From Bacteroidetes bacterium GWC2_46_850 (GTDB lineage Bacteria > Bacteroidota > Bacteroidia > Bacteroidales > Dysgonomonadaceae), in contig MENQ01000021.1 in the NCBI GenBank assembly GCA_001768325.1, forward strand, positions 1 to 64,000: a stretch of DNA of 64,000 nucleotides. Reading direction: 5' to 3'. Positions within the stretch are counted from its first letter, which is position 1. Each line of letters opens with the position of its first letter. The notes beneath the pieces are model-generated. The model did not search any database. It was not told the DNA's origin and was given only the letters and a program-made list of their open reading frames with translations. The position numbers and the translations under genes are program-made. Below, piece by piece: positions 41,783 to 49,833 of the stretch.

Positions 41783-42478
41783 TCACGGATCACCTGCACC
41801 GTATACCATCCCAAAAATGTTGGTGAAGGCATTTTTCATTGCTGCGGAGAGCGCTTTAAAATCTATTTCCCTGCCCAATTCCTTCTGCATGGAAGTAACA
41901 CCCCGGTCGGTGAATCCGCAGGGATTGATGTAATTGAAATAAGAGAGGTCGCTGTTCACATTCAGAGCCAGTCCGTGCATCGTCACAAACCGGCTGGCAC
42001 GCACCCCAATGGCACAGATCTTCCGTGCTTTGGCAGGCTGTGCGGGATCGATCCACACCCCCATTGCCTTTTCGTCTTTTTCACCCGAAATACCGAAAGG
42101 TTTCAATGTCTCAATGACCACATCCTCCAACATCGAAATATATCGTTTGATGCCAATCTGAAACTCTTCCAGATCGATGATCGGATAGGCTACCAACTGA
42201 CCCGGACCGTGGTAAGTAATGTCTCCTCCCCGGTCGATTGCGTGCAGATCGATATTCCGGCTTTCACACAGGTTTCTGGCGATCAGCAGATTTCGTCTGT
42301 CACCGCTTTTTCCGAGGGTGTAAACATGTTCGTGTTCGCAAAAAAGCAGGTACTGATGCTTATTTTCTTTCTTTTCCAGTTTGTCACGGATAACCTGTTG
42401 AAACAGCTTTTCCTGATAATCCCATGCCTCCTTGTAGCGGATTCTTCCCAGATCTTCAAAAATTACTGTCTTCCCCAT
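41783..42478 (-). CDS. lipB: Octanoyltransferase LipB
   Basis: Transfers octanoate from acyl carrier protein to the lipoyl domains of 2-oxoacid dehydrogenases and GcvH. A 231-residue protein. The family signature GGDITYHGPGQLVAYPIIDL is at about 79-98; the catalytic lysine region ARKICAIGVRASRF and the catalytic cysteine in NPCGFTDRGVTSM follow. It lies 37 nt after lipA, which completes the lipoylation pathway by inserting sulfur. Confidence 0.95.
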   Translation of the reverse strand: MGKTVIFEDLGRIRYKEAWDYQEKLFQQVIRDKLEKKENKHQYLLFCEHEHVYTLGKSGDRRNLLIARNLCESRNIDLHAIDRGGDITYHGPGQLVAYPIIDLEEFQIGIKRYISMLEDVVIETLKPFGISGEKDEKAMGVWIDPAQPAKARKICAIGVRASRFVTMHGLALNVNSDLSYFNYINPCGFTDRGVTSMQKELGREIDFKALSAAMKNAFTNIFGMVYGAGDP

Positions 42479-42515
42479 AAAGCACCTTTTTCAAATGGCT
42501 CATTGACACTTTGCA

Positions 42516-43379
42516 TTAAATATGTTTCTCCGCATGATAGGAGGAACGTACCAGCGGACCACTTTCGACGAATTGAAACCCTTTCTCCAGACCGATTCTC
42601 TTGTATTCCTGAAACTGTTCGAGGGAGACATATTCTTTTACAGTCAGATGTTTGCGGGTGGGTTGCAGGTATTGACCAATGGTCAGGACTTTGCATCCCA
42701 CATTCCTCAGGTCGTCCATAGTCTCGATGATTTCCTCGGGTGTTTCTCCCAGGCCGACCATGATTCCGGATTTTGCCTTCACCCTGCCATGGTTCGCAAT
42801 GGTCTCAATCGTTTTCAGGCTCACCTCGTACTTGGCACGGCTCCGCACCTTGGGCGTCAGCCTTCGTACCGTCTCCATGTTGTGTGACACGATGTTGGGA
42901 CCTGCATCAATCACAAGGTTTATCTGTTCGGCAACCCCGTTAAAATCGGGGATCAACGTTTCAATGGTCACCCGCGGGTTTCTCTCCTTCACGCGTTGCA
43001 CAGTCTTTGCCCACAACGCAGCACCGCCATCGGGCAGGTCGTCCCTGTCGACACTAGTCAGCACCACATGCCGGAGGTTCATCCCCTCAATGGTATCTGC
43101 CAGTCGATCAGGCTCATCCCAATCGACAATTCCCTGCGGACTGCCCGTCTTCACATTGCAAAATCTACAGGCACGGGTGCAAACATCTCCCAGTATCATG
43201 AACGTGGCTGTTCCCCTGCCCCAGCATTCCGCCAGGTTGGGACATTTACCGCTTACACAGATGGTATGTAGTTGTTTTCTTGCTATGATCTCTTTCACAT
43301 CCAGGTACTGTTTTCCCTGGGGTAACGAAATCTTCAGCCATTCGGGCTTTCTCGCCATTAACTCCGGTTTACTCTCCAT
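42516..43379 (-). CDS. lipA: Lipoyl synthase LipA
   Basis: Radical SAM enzyme that inserts two sulfurs at C6 and C8 of the protein-bound octanoyl group. A 287-residue protein. The auxiliary cluster cysteines are C41, C46, C52, the radical SAM cysteines C67, C71, C74 (CTRACRFC), and the C-terminal RSSY motif with its cluster-binding serine is present (LVRSSYHAEKHI). Transcribed with lipB downstream. A 21-codon in-frame ORF precedes it by 12 nt (see 43392-43457). Confidence 0.96.
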   Translation of the reverse strand: MESKPELMARKPEWLKISLPQGKQYLDVKEIIARKQLHTICVSGKCPNLAECWGRGTATFMILGDVCTRACRFCNVKTGSPQGIVDWDEPDRLADTIEGMNLRHVVLTSVDRDDLPDGGAALWAKTVQRVKERNPRVTIETLIPDFNGVAEQINLVIDAGPNIVSHNMETVRRLTPKVRSRAKYEVSLKTIETIANHGRVKAKSGIMVGLGETPEEIIETMDDLRNVGCKVLTIGQYLQPTRKHLTVKEYVSLEQFQEYKRIGLEKGFQFVESGPLVRSSYHAEKHI

Positions 43380-43391
43380 AATGATTATTCC

Positions 43392-43457
43392 TTATCGTGC
43401 CATGCCCTCGTCGAAAAGCATCATAATCGGCATTTTCTCTTCCGGGCACGACAGCAT
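43392..43457 (-). CDS. Candidate 21-codon upstream ORF before lipA
   Basis: ATG 43457 to TAA 43392-43394, with 21 codons: begins MLSCPEEKMPIMM and ends LFDEGMAR. It lies between the lipA promoter motif (43486-43493, predicted transcription start about 22 nt before this ATG) and lipA, ending 12 nt before the lipA ATG and in the same frame. Base composition is near 50% GC with gene-like codons, unlike the AT-rich spacers around it. Five of 21 residues are Met. It may be a small protein, a leader peptide or a chance frame; I see no homologue and no terminator hairpin. Confidence 0.4.
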   Translation of the reverse strand: MLSCPEEKMPIMMLFDEGMAR

Positions 43458-43485
43458 GTGATTCAATAAAATGTCAATACAAAAG

Positions 43486-43493
43486 CAAAAGTA
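43486..43493 (-). promoter_or_regulatory. TAnnTTTG promoter -7 element for the lipA transcript
   Basis: CAAAAGTA on plus reads TACTTTTG on minus. The lipA ATG is 107 nt away, but the small ORF at 43457 starts 29 nt downstream. Confidence 0.5.
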
Positions 43494-43637
43494 CGATATT
43501 CTTTGAACATTTCTAATCATCTCCACCCATAGGTTCATTAAATTTGGACTTTTTCAATGTTTACCGACACCTGTTATCCTTCTGCTCTCCTAACTATTTT
43601 TAAACGGTTACTATTCTGTTTGTAACAGCAAAAACTT

Positions 43638-43645
43638 TATCTTTG
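43638..43645 (+). promoter_or_regulatory. TAnnTTTG promoter -7 element for tgt
   Basis: TATCTTTG, 28 nt before the TTG start. A TTTG at 43619-43622 is a possible -33 element, with a somewhat short spacer of 15 nt. Confidence 0.55.
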
Positions 43646-43673
43646 CCGTTAAAACGCCACGAAACAAAACAAT

Positions 43674-44804
43674 TTGAAATTCCAACTACAACATACCGAT
43701 CCGAAAACGAATGCCAGAGCAGGGCTGATCACAACCGACCATGGACAGGTGGAGACACCGGTATTCATGCCTGTGGGCACCGTGGGCAGCGTGAAGGCAG
43801 TGCACATTAGCGAGCTGAAAGAAGACATAGGGGCTCAGATCATCCTGGGCAACACCTATCACCTTTATCTCAGACCGGGACTTGAAATCCTGCAACAGGC
43901 GGGTGGTCTGCACCGCTTCAACAGCTGGAACAAGCCGATGCTGACCGACAGCGGTGGTTTTCAGGTTTTTTCGCTTACCGACAACAGGAAACTCACTGAA
44001 GAGGGAGCCGAGTTTCAGTCGCACATCGACGGATCACGTCATTTCTTTACCCCCGAAAAGGTAATCGATATCCAGCGCATCATCGGTGCCGACATCATGA
44101 TGGCTTTCGATGAGTGTACTCCCGGCGATGCCGATTATGGCTATGCAAAAAAATCGCTTGAACTCACGGAACGGTGGCTCGACCGTTGTCTGGTTCGTTT
44201 TGAAGAGACTAAATGCCCTTACGGGCACAGCCAGTCTCTTTTCCCCATTGTACAGGGGTGCGTCTACCCCGACCTGAGACGTCGGGCAGCTGAAAACGTG
44301 GCTTCGAAAGGTGCTGACGGCAATGCCATTGGCGGCCTGGCAGTGGGTGAACCCACCGAAAAGATGTACGAAATGGTGGAGCTGGTAAATGGGATCCTGC
44401 CCGCAGACAAACCGCGCTACCTGATGGGCGTGGGTAAGCCGGAGAACCTCCTCGAAGCCATTGAACGAGGCGTAGACATGTTCGACTGCATCATGCCCAC
44501 CCGCAACGGGCGCAATGGGCAGATATTCACCAGGCAAGGGATCATGAACATGCGCAATGAGAAATGGAAAGACGACTTCTCTCCCCTCGAAGAGGAGGGA
44601 GCATCGTTTGTGGACACACTCTACAGCAAGGCCTACCTGCGGCATCTCATCAACGTGAACGAGATACTGGGCCTGCAGATCGCATCCATCCACAATCTGG
44701 CATTTTACGTATGGCTGGTAGAAGAAGCCCGGCGGCACATCGTTGCCGGAGACTTTTCAACATGGAAACCAAAGATGATCGAAAACATCACAAGAAGGTT
44801 ATGA
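43674..44804 (+). CDS. tgt: Queuine/preQ1 tRNA-ribosyltransferase (tRNA-guanine transglycosylase)
   Basis: Exchanges G34 for preQ1 in tRNAs with GUN anticodons. A 376-residue protein. The catalytic LTDSGGFQVFSL has Asp92, the second Asp is in PTRNGRNG-preceding DMFDCIMPTRNG, and DIMMAFDECTPG is present. The bacterial zinc site (CxCxxC plus His) near residue 300-325 is missing: the stretch reads SPLEEEGASFVDTLYSKAYL. The start is TTG at 43674 (LKFQLQHTD, read as Met), because no ATG fits and homologues begin at this strand. The stop TGA overlaps the next ATG (ATGA). Confidence 0.94.
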   Translation: MKFQLQHTDPKTNARAGLITTDHGQVETPVFMPVGTVGSVKAVHISELKEDIGAQIILGNTYHLYLRPGLEILQQAGGLHRFNSWNKPMLTDSGGFQVFSLTDNRKLTEEGAEFQSHIDGSRHFFTPEKVIDIQRIIGADIMMAFDECTPGDADYGYAKKSLELTERWLDRCLVRFEETKCPYGHSQSLFPIVQGCVYPDLRRRAAENVASKGADGNAIGGLAVGEPTEKMYEMVELVNGILPADKPRYLMGVGKPENLLEAIERGVDMFDCIMPTRNGRNGQIFTRQGIMNMRNEKWKDDFSPLEEEGASFVDTLYSKAYLRHLINVNEILGLQIASIHNLAFYVWLVEEARRHIVAGDFSTWKPKMIENITRRL

Positions 44805-45904
44805 AGCGAATAGATAGTTTACTGGGTATGAGACGTCTGGATCGATACATCATCAAGAAGTTTCTCGGCACCTACATTTTCATGATTGCGTTGATTATTT
44901 CCATTGCCGTCGTATTCGACATCAATGAGAAAATTGATAAGTTCATGACCAATAATGCTTCATTGCATGATATTATCTTCCATTATTACCTGAATTTCAT
45001 TCCCTTCTACACCAATCTTTTCAGCCCGTTGTTTGTCTTTCTTGCAGTCATCTTCTTCACCTCCAAGATGGCCAATAATTCTGAGATAACGGCCATCCTT
45101 TCCAATGGCATTGGTTTCAAACGACTGATGAAACCCTATATGATTTCTGCACTGGTCATCGCCGTCTTCGCGTTTGTTTTTGGCAGCTATGTGATACCAC
45201 CGGCCAATGCCACGCGCATAGAATTTGAACAGACCTATATTGATCCAAGGAAACGAAAAACGGGTGATATGGATATTCAGTTTAAGGTGGGACCGGGAAC
45301 CATTGTCTACTTTGGCAATTTTGACATGCCGAGTAAAACAGGATATAACTTCTCCATGGATTATTTCGACAGCCTGCAACTGATGTCGCGCCTCACAGCC
45401 CGCTCTATCCGTTACGATTCTGCTTTTCATTGGACCATCAACGATTACCAGATCCGCGACTTCGACGGGTTGAAAGAAACAATCACACAGGGCTCTTCCC
45501 TCGATACCATCCTACAGATCGTACCGAACGACTTCATCATCGCAAACAGTGATCATCAGATGATGACCTCACCACAGCTGCGCAAATATGTAAAAAGTCA
45601 AAAGGAGCGCGGCATGGGTAATATCCAGTCATTTCAGATTGAATACCATTCCCGTATTGCATCGGTCTTTTCGGCCTTTATCCTCACCATCATCGGCGCC
45701 TCCTTGTCGGCACGAAAAGTGAAGGGTGGAATGGGACTGAATATTGGTATCGGGCTGGTACTGAGCATGGGGTATATCCTTTTCATGACTGTCAGCTCCA
45801 CCTTTGCCGTAAAAGGGAGTATGAGCCCTTTCGTCGCCGCATGGATACCCAACATTATTTTTCTGCTCATCGCGATGTATTTGTATAAACGGGCGCCAAA
45901 TTAA
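44801..45904 (+). CDS. LptF/LptG family lipopolysaccharide transport permease
   Basis: A 367-residue protein from ATG 44801 (ATGA overlap with tgt); the open frame extends to 44564 but that part lies inside tgt. It follows the YjgP/YjgQ plan: N-terminal membrane segments (RLDRYIIKKFLGTYIFMIALIIS, FYTNLFSPLFVFLAVIFFTSK), a periplasmic beta-jellyroll in the middle (about 125-260), then three C-terminal segments (IASVFSAFILTIIGASLSARK, GLVLSMGYILFMTV, PNIIFLLIAMYLYKR). It forms, with LptB and a second permease, the ABC transporter that extracts LPS. LptF versus LptG cannot be told apart here. Confidence 0.92.
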   Translation: MKRIDSLLGMRRLDRYIIKKFLGTYIFMIALIISIAVVFDINEKIDKFMTNNASLHDIIFHYYLNFIPFYTNLFSPLFVFLAVIFFTSKMANNSEITAILSNGIGFKRLMKPYMISALVIAVFAFVFGSYVIPPANATRIEFEQTYIDPRKRKTGDMDIQFKVGPGTIVYFGNFDMPSKTGYNFSMDYFDSLQLMSRLTARSIRYDSAFHWTINDYQIRDFDGLKETITQGSSLDTILQIVPNDFIIANSDHQMMTSPQLRKYVKSQKERGMGNIQSFQIEYHSRIASVFSAFILTIIGASLSARKVKGGMGLNIGIGLVLSMGYILFMTVSSTFAVKGSMSPFVAAWIPNIIFLLIAMYLYKRAPN

Positions 45905-45944
45905 GAAGCGGTAAGCATTCAGCTGTCAGCTAAAAAATTTAATT

Positions 45945-46751
45945 ATGAACCGAGCATTACTCATTTTTCTCTGGATCGCTGCTGCAACCTTTTTGCAGGC
46001 CCAGACCCGATATCCCGTCATTGTAATAGAAACCAACTATGGCACCATGAAGGCGATGCTCTATGACGACACGCCACGGCATGGCGATCACTACCTGAAA
46101 CTGATCAAGGAGGGATACTTCAACGGAACGCTTTTTCACCGGGTAGTAAAAAATTTTGTGATCCAGGGCGGAGCGCAGGACTCACGCAATGCCCCTGCAG
46201 GTATTCAAATTGGTGGCGGACGTACCGACATGGAGCTGATGCCTGAATTCCGGGAGAACAGGTTTCACAAAAAAGGGGCTCTGGCTGCTCCCCGGGAGGG
46301 TGACAACGAGAATCCGCAAAAGAAATCGGACGCCTCCCAGTTTTATATCGTCCATGGAAAGGAATACACCCAGGGACGGCTCGACACCATGGAGATGGCC
46401 GTAAATGTTCCGATCAAAAATCAGCTTATCCGCACCCACTACGCACCGCACAAGGAGGATCTGGCCCGCTTGAAGGAGAGCAACCCGCAAGGCTTTAACG
46501 CCCTGCTCGATTCAGTGCTGGGCGTGGTTGACTCGCTCTATGCCCTGGCACCGGGGAAATTCTTTCTGCCGGAAGGTCTGAAAGAGGCCTACAGCACTTT
46601 CGGCGGTCTTCACCACCTCGATGGAGAATACACCGTGTTTGGCGAGGTAACCGAAGGGCTGGATGTGATCGATAAAATCGCTGCCCTGCCGGTAGACGGC
46701 AACAGCCGCCCCCAAACAGACGCGAAGATTATTCGGGTTTATATAGAGTAA
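45945..46751 (+). CDS. Secreted cyclophilin-type peptidyl-prolyl isomerase
   Basis: A 268-residue protein with a signal peptide (ALLIFLWIAAATFLQAQ). Cyclophilin core: VIVIETNYGTMKAMLYDD, LFHRVVKNFVIQGGAQDS (Arg and Gln of the active site), FHKKGALAAPREGDNENPQKKSDASQF in parts, and at the end GEYTVFGEVTEGLDVIDKIAALP. A helical insert of about 80 residues (about 145-220, KEDLARLKESNPQGFNALLD) splits the domain, a form common in Bacteroidetes. Prolyl isomerisation in the periplasm is inferred. Confidence 0.92.
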   Translation: MNRALLIFLWIAAATFLQAQTRYPVIVIETNYGTMKAMLYDDTPRHGDHYLKLIKEGYFNGTLFHRVVKNFVIQGGAQDSRNAPAGIQIGGGRTDMELMPEFRENRFHKKGALAAPREGDNENPQKKSDASQFYIVHGKEYTQGRLDTMEMAVNVPIKNQLIRTHYAPHKEDLARLKESNPQGFNALLDSVLGVVDSLYALAPGKFFLPEGLKEAYSTFGGLHHLDGEYTVFGEVTEGLDVIDKIAALPVDGNSRPQTDAKIIRVYIE

Positions 46752-46775
46752 GTCTTGATCCCGATCATGTCCTGA

Positions 46776-47549
46776 TTACTCGATGTTCTTTCGTACCTCT
46801 CCGAGAAATTTCTTCATTCCCTCGCTGTCTTTCTGTTCAACGATGGTCAGCAACTCTTTGAGTTTCTCCCGTATGTTGGTCAGCTGACCGGGGGTATATG
46901 GATTGAACAGGATTTCACTCAGCAGAAAATCATCTTCCGAGAGCAGCCCCTGCGCAATATTCATATGCTTTTTGAAGGTGGTTCCCGGTGCGTCCTGGTG
47001 TTTCATCACCGACGCAAACACCAGTGTTGAGGCAAAGGGGATAGATAGGGAGTAGGCAATGGTCTCATCATGTTCCCTGAACGAATATTCAAACACATTC
47101 AATTTAAGATGACGATAGAGATCCCTGAAAAACACCTTGCCCAGGTGGGATGACTCCGAGATGATGATGGCGCTCTGCGTACTCAGGTCGCTCAGGCTGG
47201 CAAAGGTAGGACCAAACATGGGATGGGTGGAGACGTAGGGACGCGTGCGCTTTTTGTAGAACTCCTCCAGACCCGTTTTTACCGATGCGATATCGCTCAG
47301 TATACAGGTAGCCGGCAGATAAGGCAACACCGACTCAAAGGCGGGAATGGTGTACTTCAGCGTAGCGGCGTTAATCACCAGTTCCGGAGCAAATGCTTCC
47401 ACTTCTGCGGGATCGGTCATCCGTTGCGTGTTGTAGGTAAAACGCAATTTTCTGGGATCGGGTTCCAGCACAGCCACCTCGTGATCAAAACTGAGCACAT
47501 CGGCAAAAAACGATCCCATTTTGCCGGCTCCGAGTATCAGTATTTTCAT
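46776..47549 (-). CDS. tyrA: Prephenate dehydrogenase
   Basis: NAD-dependent oxidative decarboxylation of prephenate to 4-hydroxyphenylpyruvate, the tyrosine branch. A 257-residue protein with the Rossmann motif LILGAGKMGSFFADVL at residues 3-18, LSDIASVKTGL, STHPMFGPTFASL and a helical C-terminal dimer domain. No ACT or chorismate mutase domain; the mutase is supplied by the upstream fusion. Last gene of the aromatic operon, 4 nt after it. Confidence 0.93.
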   Translation of the reverse strand: MKILILGAGKMGSFFADVLSFDHEVAVLEPDPRKLRFTYNTQRMTDPAEVEAFAPELVINAATLKYTIPAFESVLPYLPATCILSDIASVKTGLEEFYKKRTRPYVSTHPMFGPTFASLSDLSTQSAIIISESSHLGKVFFRDLYRHLKLNVFEYSFREHDETIAYSLSIPFASTLVFASVMKHQDAPGTTFKKHMNIAQGLLSEDDFLLSEILFNPYTPGQLTNIREKLKELLTIVEQKDSEGMKKFLGEVRKNIE

Positions 47550-47553
47550 CTGT

Positions 47554-48639
47554 TCAATTGTTATTCGGTTGTTTTTTCTCCCGCTCCATGATCACCATTT
47601 GCTGACGCACCGATTCGGAGTGGATGGCTTCGAGCACCTTTTTGATGAATTCACCCGACATTTCCATGCGTTCACCCTGGTAGGCACGGTCGGTGAGTAT
47701 CTGATCGTAACGCTGCGTCTGCAGGATGGGCATATTGTGCTCCAGTTTGTATTGGCCTATTTCCCGGGAAACTCGCATACGCTTGCCCAACAACTGCAAT
47801 AAGTCGTTGTCCAGGTCGTCTATCTGATCGCGTAGGACCGACAGATCTTCTGTGGTCTGCATGGTATCGCGAATCACGAGGTTCTGAAGAATTTCTTTGA
47901 GTGCTGCCGGTGTTACCTGCTGCGCCTTGTCGCTCCAGGCTTCATCGGGAGTACAATGCGACTCGATGATTAACCCGCCATAATTGAGATCCATTGCCTG
48001 CTGGCTGATTTTTTGGATAAGATTCCGCGCTCCGCCAATGTGGCTCGGATCACAGATAATGGGTAACGTGGGAAATCTACGTTTCAGTTCAATGGGAATA
48101 TGCCACTGGGGTATATTGCGGTAAACCGTTTTGTCGGTGGTGCTGAAGCCTCTGTGAATCACACCCAGTCTCCTGATACCCGCATTATATAAACGTTCCA
48201 GGGCTCCAATCCAGAGTTCCAGGTCGGGATTAACCGGGTTTTTAATCAGCACCGGGATATCCACACCTTTTAGTGTATCGGCTATTTCCTGTACCGCAAA
48301 AGGGTTGGCTGTCGTGCGAGCACCAATCCAGAGCATATCCACCCCATACTTCAGTGCCTCGTAGACGTGCTTCTCGGTGGCTACCTCAGTCGCCATATAC
48401 ATGCCTGTCTCCTTTTCGGCCTGCATCATCCATTTCAGGGCAGGACTTCCGACTCCTTCGAAACCACCCGGTTTGGTGCGTGGCTTCCACACACCCGCTC
48501 TGTAAATTTTTACACCAGCGGCAGCAAGCTGCCGGGCAGTAGTCATCACCTGTTCTTCAGTTTCGGCGCTACAGGGACCGGCAATCACCAGCGGCCGTTT
48601 ATCGTCTATTCCCGGTAATAAAATTGATTCAAATTCCAT
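47554..48639 (-). CDS. DAHP synthase fused to type II chorismate mutase
   Basis: A 361-residue bifunctional enzyme. The N-terminal DAHP synthase (type I beta, about 1-265) has GPCSAE at 21-26, the metal/substrate segments YRAGVWKPRTKPGGFEG and LPIICDPSHIGGARN. The C-terminal AroQ chorismate mutase (about 268-350) has LSVLRDQIDDLDNDLLQLLGKRM in two parts, then REIGQYKLEHNMPI. It makes both the first shikimate intermediate and prephenate, so this one protein feeds both pheA and tyrA around it. 21 nt after the aminotransferase gene. Confidence 0.95.
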   Translation of the reverse strand: MEFESILLPGIDDKRPLVIAGPCSAETEEQVMTTARQLAAAGVKIYRAGVWKPRTKPGGFEGVGSPALKWMMQAEKETGMYMATEVATEKHVYEALKYGVDMLWIGARTTANPFAVQEIADTLKGVDIPVLIKNPVNPDLELWIGALERLYNAGIRRLGVIHRGFSTTDKTVYRNIPQWHIPIELKRRFPTLPIICDPSHIGGARNLIQKISQQAMDLNYGGLIIESHCTPDEAWSDKAQQVTPAALKEILQNLVIRDTMQTTEDLSVLRDQIDDLDNDLLQLLGKRMRVSREIGQYKLEHNMPILQTQRYDQILTDRAYQGERMEMSGEFIKKVLEAIHSESVRQQMVIMEREKKQPNNN

Positions 48640-48660
48640 ATCTTTATTGTTATTCGGTTG

Positions 48661-49833
48661 TTATTCAAATTTACTGCGTAAATACGCTTCAATCCTTTTG
48701 TGTGCTTCCTGCATTTTCTCCACGGAAGAACCGAGTGAGATGCGGATAAATCGTGCGCCATTGCTGCCGAAGATAGAACCCGGTGTAATAAATACCCGTG
48801 CCCCCTGCAGCAGCTCATCTACCAATGTTTCACTCCCCGGCAATTCGCCAGGCAGCTTGCCCCAGACAAATAGTCCCACCTGGCTCTTGTCGTAGGAAGC
48901 ATGCAGCAATTCCATAATTTTCTCTGCCCACATGCGTCGTTCGGCATAGATACGGTTCATGTCGGCATGCCAGGCAGCACTGTTCGAAAGTGCGACTACC
49001 GTGGCCAGTTGCATCGGTTTGAACTGACCGCTGTCGATGTTGCTCTTTGCCTTGAGCACCCACTTCACAAACTGCGGGTTGGAGGCCAGCATTCCCATTC
49101 GCCAGCCCGACATGTTGTGTGACTTGCTCAATGAGTTCAATTCGATGCAGATATCTTTGGCTCCCGGCACCGATAAGATACTCATGGGCGTATCGTTCAG
49201 GATAAAGCTGTAGGGGTTATCGTGACAGATGATGATACCATGTTTCCTGCCAAAAGCGACCAGCTTCTCAAACAGTGATGGGGTTGCATTGGCACCGGTA
49301 GGCATATTCGGGTAGTTCACCCACATCAGCTTCACTCCTGTGAGATCCAGCTTCTCGAGTGCTTCAAAATCGGGCTGCCAACCCTCATCCTCCTTCAGAT
49401 CATACTGAATAACGCGTGCTCTCAGCAGTTCCGACACCGATGTATAAGTTGGGTAACCTGGATTGGGAACCAGTACGGCATCTCCAAAATTCAAAAATGT
49501 CATCGAGATATGAAGAATGCCCTCTTTTGATCCGATCAGTGGCAGCACTTCATCCTGTGCCAGCGAAACACCATAGATATTTTTATACCAGTCGGCATAC
49601 GCACGACGCAGCTCGGGTATACCCGTATAGGGCTGATAGGCATGCACATCGGGCCTTCGGGCTGTTTCACACAGTGTGTCGATGGTTTCCTGTGAAGGCA
49701 TCCTGTCGGGAGCTCCCACGGCCAGACTGATTACATCTTTGCCCTCGGCATTCATGCGAGCCACTTCAGCCAGTTTTACTGAAAAATAATATTCCTGAAT
49801 GGACTTGATATGTTCTGCAGGTTCTATATGCAT
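48661..49833 (-). CDS. PLP-dependent class I/II aminotransferase, probably aromatic
   Basis: A 390-residue fold-type I aminotransferase. PLP lysine K237 in SLSKSHNMSGWRMG, Asn177 in NYPNMPTG, Asp205 in HDNPY, and the carboxylate-binding Arg in ARFIRISLG near residue 371. The position between pheA and the DAHP synthase/mutase suggests transamination of phenylpyruvate and 4-hydroxyphenylpyruvate, or of prephenate; specificity is inferred from context only. Its ATG overlaps the pheA TAA by one base (TAATG). Confidence 0.92.
   Translation of the reverse strand: MHIEPAEHIKSIQEYYFSVKLAEVARMNAEGKDVISLAVGAPDRMPSQETIDTLCETARRPDVHAYQPYTGIPELRRAYADWYKNIYGVSLAQDEVLPLIGSKEGILHISMTFLNFGDAVLVPNPGYPTYTSVSELLRARVIQYDLKEDEGWQPDFEALEKLDLTGVKLMWVNYPNMPTGANATPSLFEKLVAFGRKHGIIICHDNPYSFILNDTPMSILSVPGAKDICIELNSLSKSHNMSGWRMGMLASNPQFVKWVLKAKSNIDSGQFKPMQLATVVALSNSAAWHADMNRIYAERRMWAEKIMELLHASYDKSQVGLFVWGKLPGELPGSETLVDELLQGARVFITPGSIFGSNGARFIRISLGSSVEKMQEAHKRIEAYLRSKFE

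Noticed and set aside
41765-42721. Open frame of 318 codons on the plus strand across lipB and the end of lipA
   Set aside because: It is antisense to two well-supported genes and has no family features.
43392-43450. Inverted repeat TCGTGCC / GGCACGA before lipA as a terminator or operator
   Set aside because: The arms are about 43 nt apart with no T-run, and both lie inside the candidate small ORF.
42679-43461. Open frame of 260 codons on the plus strand opposite lipA and its leader
   Set aside because: Antisense to lipA, whose cysteine clusters are intact; no motif.
43500-43673. preQ1 riboswitch upstream of tgt
   Set aside because: No compact H-type pseudoknot pattern with an A-rich tail; only a promoter motif is seen, and tgt uses preQ1 rather than making it.
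44564-44800. Extended N-terminus for the LptF/G permease
   Set aside because: The extra 79 codons lie inside tgt in another frame and read as nonsense; the ATGA at 44801 fits the family N-terminus.
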